A stretch of DNA of 7,143 bases from a bacterium (GTDB taxonomy: Bacteria; JAMCPX01). Positions 6,016 through 7,143 of this stretch are shown here, piece by piece. The DNA lies in NCBI GenBank assembly GCA_027364825.1, contig DAHXOM010000016.1, positions 1 through 7,143 on the forward strand, read 5' to 3'. A program made the position numbers and the translations under genes. The notes under the pieces are model-generated. The model made no database searches. It was not told where the DNA came from and saw only the letters and a program-made list of their open reading frames with translations. Position 1 is the first letter of the stretch, and each line of letters starts with the position of its first letter.

Positions 6016-6728
6016 TTTATTACTGTTCCTTCCTCGCGTACCTTTTGCTTGAGCAATTGGAAATATTTTCCCACCACCGGCCTTATGCGGTCAGGTTCCT
6101 TTGTTGCAATTGTTTCAGAAAACTCTTCCATAATCGACATATATACCTTTCTGTCTGCAGGACTTGAAATAATCTCATCCCTTACAGCCTGTATAACCTC
6201 CATAAAAAGGCCCTTCATATTGGTAATGGTTTGATAAAAAAAGATGTTGCCCGATAGCCGTATCAGAAGGATGAAAAGCTCAAGCTCAAACCACGTACCC
6301 TTCATGCCGTTGGTAATGCATGATTGTATCCTCCGAACAGTAATTTTTATGGTTTTTATATCGTCTTCCGTTATTCTTTCTATAATAAGGGGAATTGATG
6401 CAGTGAGCATGAGTTCTATAAATTCGATAAGTTCTATGGTCCTGTTGCTGTATGGATTACTGTTTATGCTTGTTTGATAGGTATTTTCCTTTCTGGTATT
6501 TGAACCGCAGACGAAAATCCCGTCCCTGTGCCGTACCTCCAGAATACCCATTGTTTTCAGTATGCTTATGGCTTCCCTTACAGAAGAGCGGCTTATCCCG
6601 AATTCAAGAGCAAGCTTTCTTTCAGGAGGAAGTTTTGAGCCCGCGGGTAATTTGCCTTCGATGAACTGTGTTTTAATATAATCTACGATATTGCTGGTTA
6701 CTTTTTCAGATTTTACAGCTTTTATCAT
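6012..6728 (-). CDS. FadR-subfamily GntR transcriptional regulator (2), divergent effector domain
   Basis: This 238-residue regulator is a paralogue of its neighbour. The winged-helix part (about 5-74, with KLPPERKLALEFGISRSSVR at 32-51) matches regulator 1 at about 29 of 62 positions by eye. The C-terminal part (about 95-235) has the helical length of an FCD domain and the block WFELELFILLIRLSGN (146-161). The positions of the metal-binding Asp and His are L149 and I153, and there is no histidine after residue 67. It may therefore bind a ligand without metal or act only by dimerising, possibly with regulator 1; that is inference. It ends in the ATGA overlap. No Shine-Dalgarno sequence is seen before its ATG (the upstream bases are AT-rich), so the start is the weakest of the set, although the N-terminus fits the family. 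The ROK gene ends 27 nt upstream. Confidence 0.88.
   Translation of the reverse strand: MIKAVKSEKVTSNIVDYIKTQFIEGKLPAGSKLPPERKLALEFGISRSSVREAISILKTMGILEVRHRDGIFVCGSNTRKENTYQTSINSNPYSNRTIELIEFIELMLTASIPLIIERITEDDIKTIKITVRRIQSCITNGMKGTWFELELFILLIRLSGNIFFYQTITNMKGLFMEVIQAVRDEIISSPADRKVYMSIMEEFSETIATKEPDRIRPVVGKYFQLLKQKVREEGTVIK
6027..6031 (-). promoter_or_regulatory. Ribosome binding site for regulator 1, inside the end of regulator 2
   Basis: The minus strand has AAGGA (within AGGAAGGAA, 6026-6034) 11 nt before the ATG at 6015. The site lies inside the last codons of regulator 2, which supports a coupled start at the ATGA overlap. The spacing is slightly long. Confidence 0.5.
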
Positions 6729-6755
6729 AAGGAAATATAATTAACACGTATCATC

Positions 6756-7143
6756 TCAAATAGCAAAGATATCATCGTATAATCTGAGATCGTATGCCTT
6801 TGTGTAGCTGTCCTTTGCAAGGTGGAGAAGACCTATAAGTCCGGCATCATCCCCGAGTGTGCTCCTGTTATAAACAATCCCGTTTAAGGGAAGAGAATAT
6901 GCACGGGCATTGAGCGTTGATTCTACTGCAGGCAGGAAGAATTTTAATGCCTTGCTGACTTCACCGGTAAAGATAATAGCTTCGGGACTTATAACATTGA
7001 TAATTGTTGTCAGTGCAATGCCGAGGTAATTACCCATCCTGTAGAACGAATCAAGTGCCGCTGTGTCCGATTTTTGGGCAAGTTTATAAATATCCTCTAT
7101 TGTAATTTTGTTTTGAGAACGGATCTTCTTATATTTATTAAAG
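6756..7143 (-). CDS. ROK-family protein (sugar kinase or NagC-like regulator), C-terminal part
   Basis: Only the last 128 residues are in the window; the frame stays open to the right edge (last full codon 7140-7142), so the methionine at 7037 is internal and not the start. The visible part matches the end of ROK proteins: DIYKLAQKSDTAALDSFYRMGNYLGIALTTIINVISPEAIIFTGEVSKA, where GNYLGIALTTIIN and the buried strand PEAIIFTG followed by VSKA are typical. (Residues are cited in two overlapping pieces: the first ends at FYRMG, the second runs from GNYLG to VSKA.) ROK proteins are either glucose/N-acetylsugar kinases or, with an N-terminal helix-turn-helix, sugar-responsive repressors. The deciding parts (helix-turn-helix or DxGxT start, zinc motif) lie outside. 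It ends 27 nt before regulator 2 and probably shares its transcript. Confidence 0.82.
   Translation of the reverse strand, partial: FNKYKKIRSQNKITIEDIYKLAQKSDTAALDSFYRMGNYLGIALTTIINVISPEAIIFTGEVSKALKFFLPAVESTLNARAYSLPLNGIVYNRSTLGDDAGLIGLLHLAKDSYTKAYDLRLYDDIFAI

Overview
All eight recognisable genes lie on the minus strand, so the window is read from right to left. Transcription order is: ROK-family protein (cut by the right edge) > FadR-type regulator 2 > FadR-type regulator 1 > glycerate 2-kinase > tlyA > comF > a repeat-built, gene-free interval > acyl-CoA dehydrogenase > ubiE/menG. Coding density is high and the base composition is moderate. The mix (MOFRL-type glycerate kinase, TlyA, ComF-like phosphoribosyltransferase, isovaleryl/long-chain type acyl-CoA dehydrogenase, UbiE/MenG, several GntR/FCD and ROK regulators) fits a Gram-negative bacterium that degrades acids and makes a respiratory quinone. 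A Desulfobacterota or Nitrospirota relative is a guess; no marker gene fixes the lineage.

Right part (about 3211-7143): ROK, the two regulators, glycerate kinase and tlyA are closely spaced, with gaps of 27, -4, 45 and 3 nt; comF follows tlyA after 7 nt. This looks like one transcription unit. The ROK protein and the two FadR-like regulators would provide control. Glycerate kinase (D-glycerate to 2-phosphoglycerate) is the only metabolic enzyme in it. TlyA (rRNA 2'-O-methyltransferase) and ComF (zinc-ribbon phosphoribosyltransferase) are probably carried along by translational coupling.

Middle (2114-2483): 370 nt without a credible gene. It holds a 258-nt element bounded by perfect 15-nt inverted repeats with core TTCTAACGGGGT, a third internal copy of that core, and an internal stretch (2215-2259) that folds on paper into a compact three-way junction. 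Next to it is a strong hairpin followed by six T on the plus strand. This is the most unusual part of the window and looks like a small non-autonomous mobile or dispersed repeat.

Left part (1-2113): acyl-CoA dehydrogenase with a strong ribosome binding site, then a 204-nt gap, then ubiE/menG with its start placed at 760, then an AT-rich tail.

No new multi-gene system is evident. The points worth following are the repeat element, the unusual pair of tandem FadR paralogues (one has lost every histidine of its effector domain), and the in-frame TAG between glycerate kinase and tlyA.
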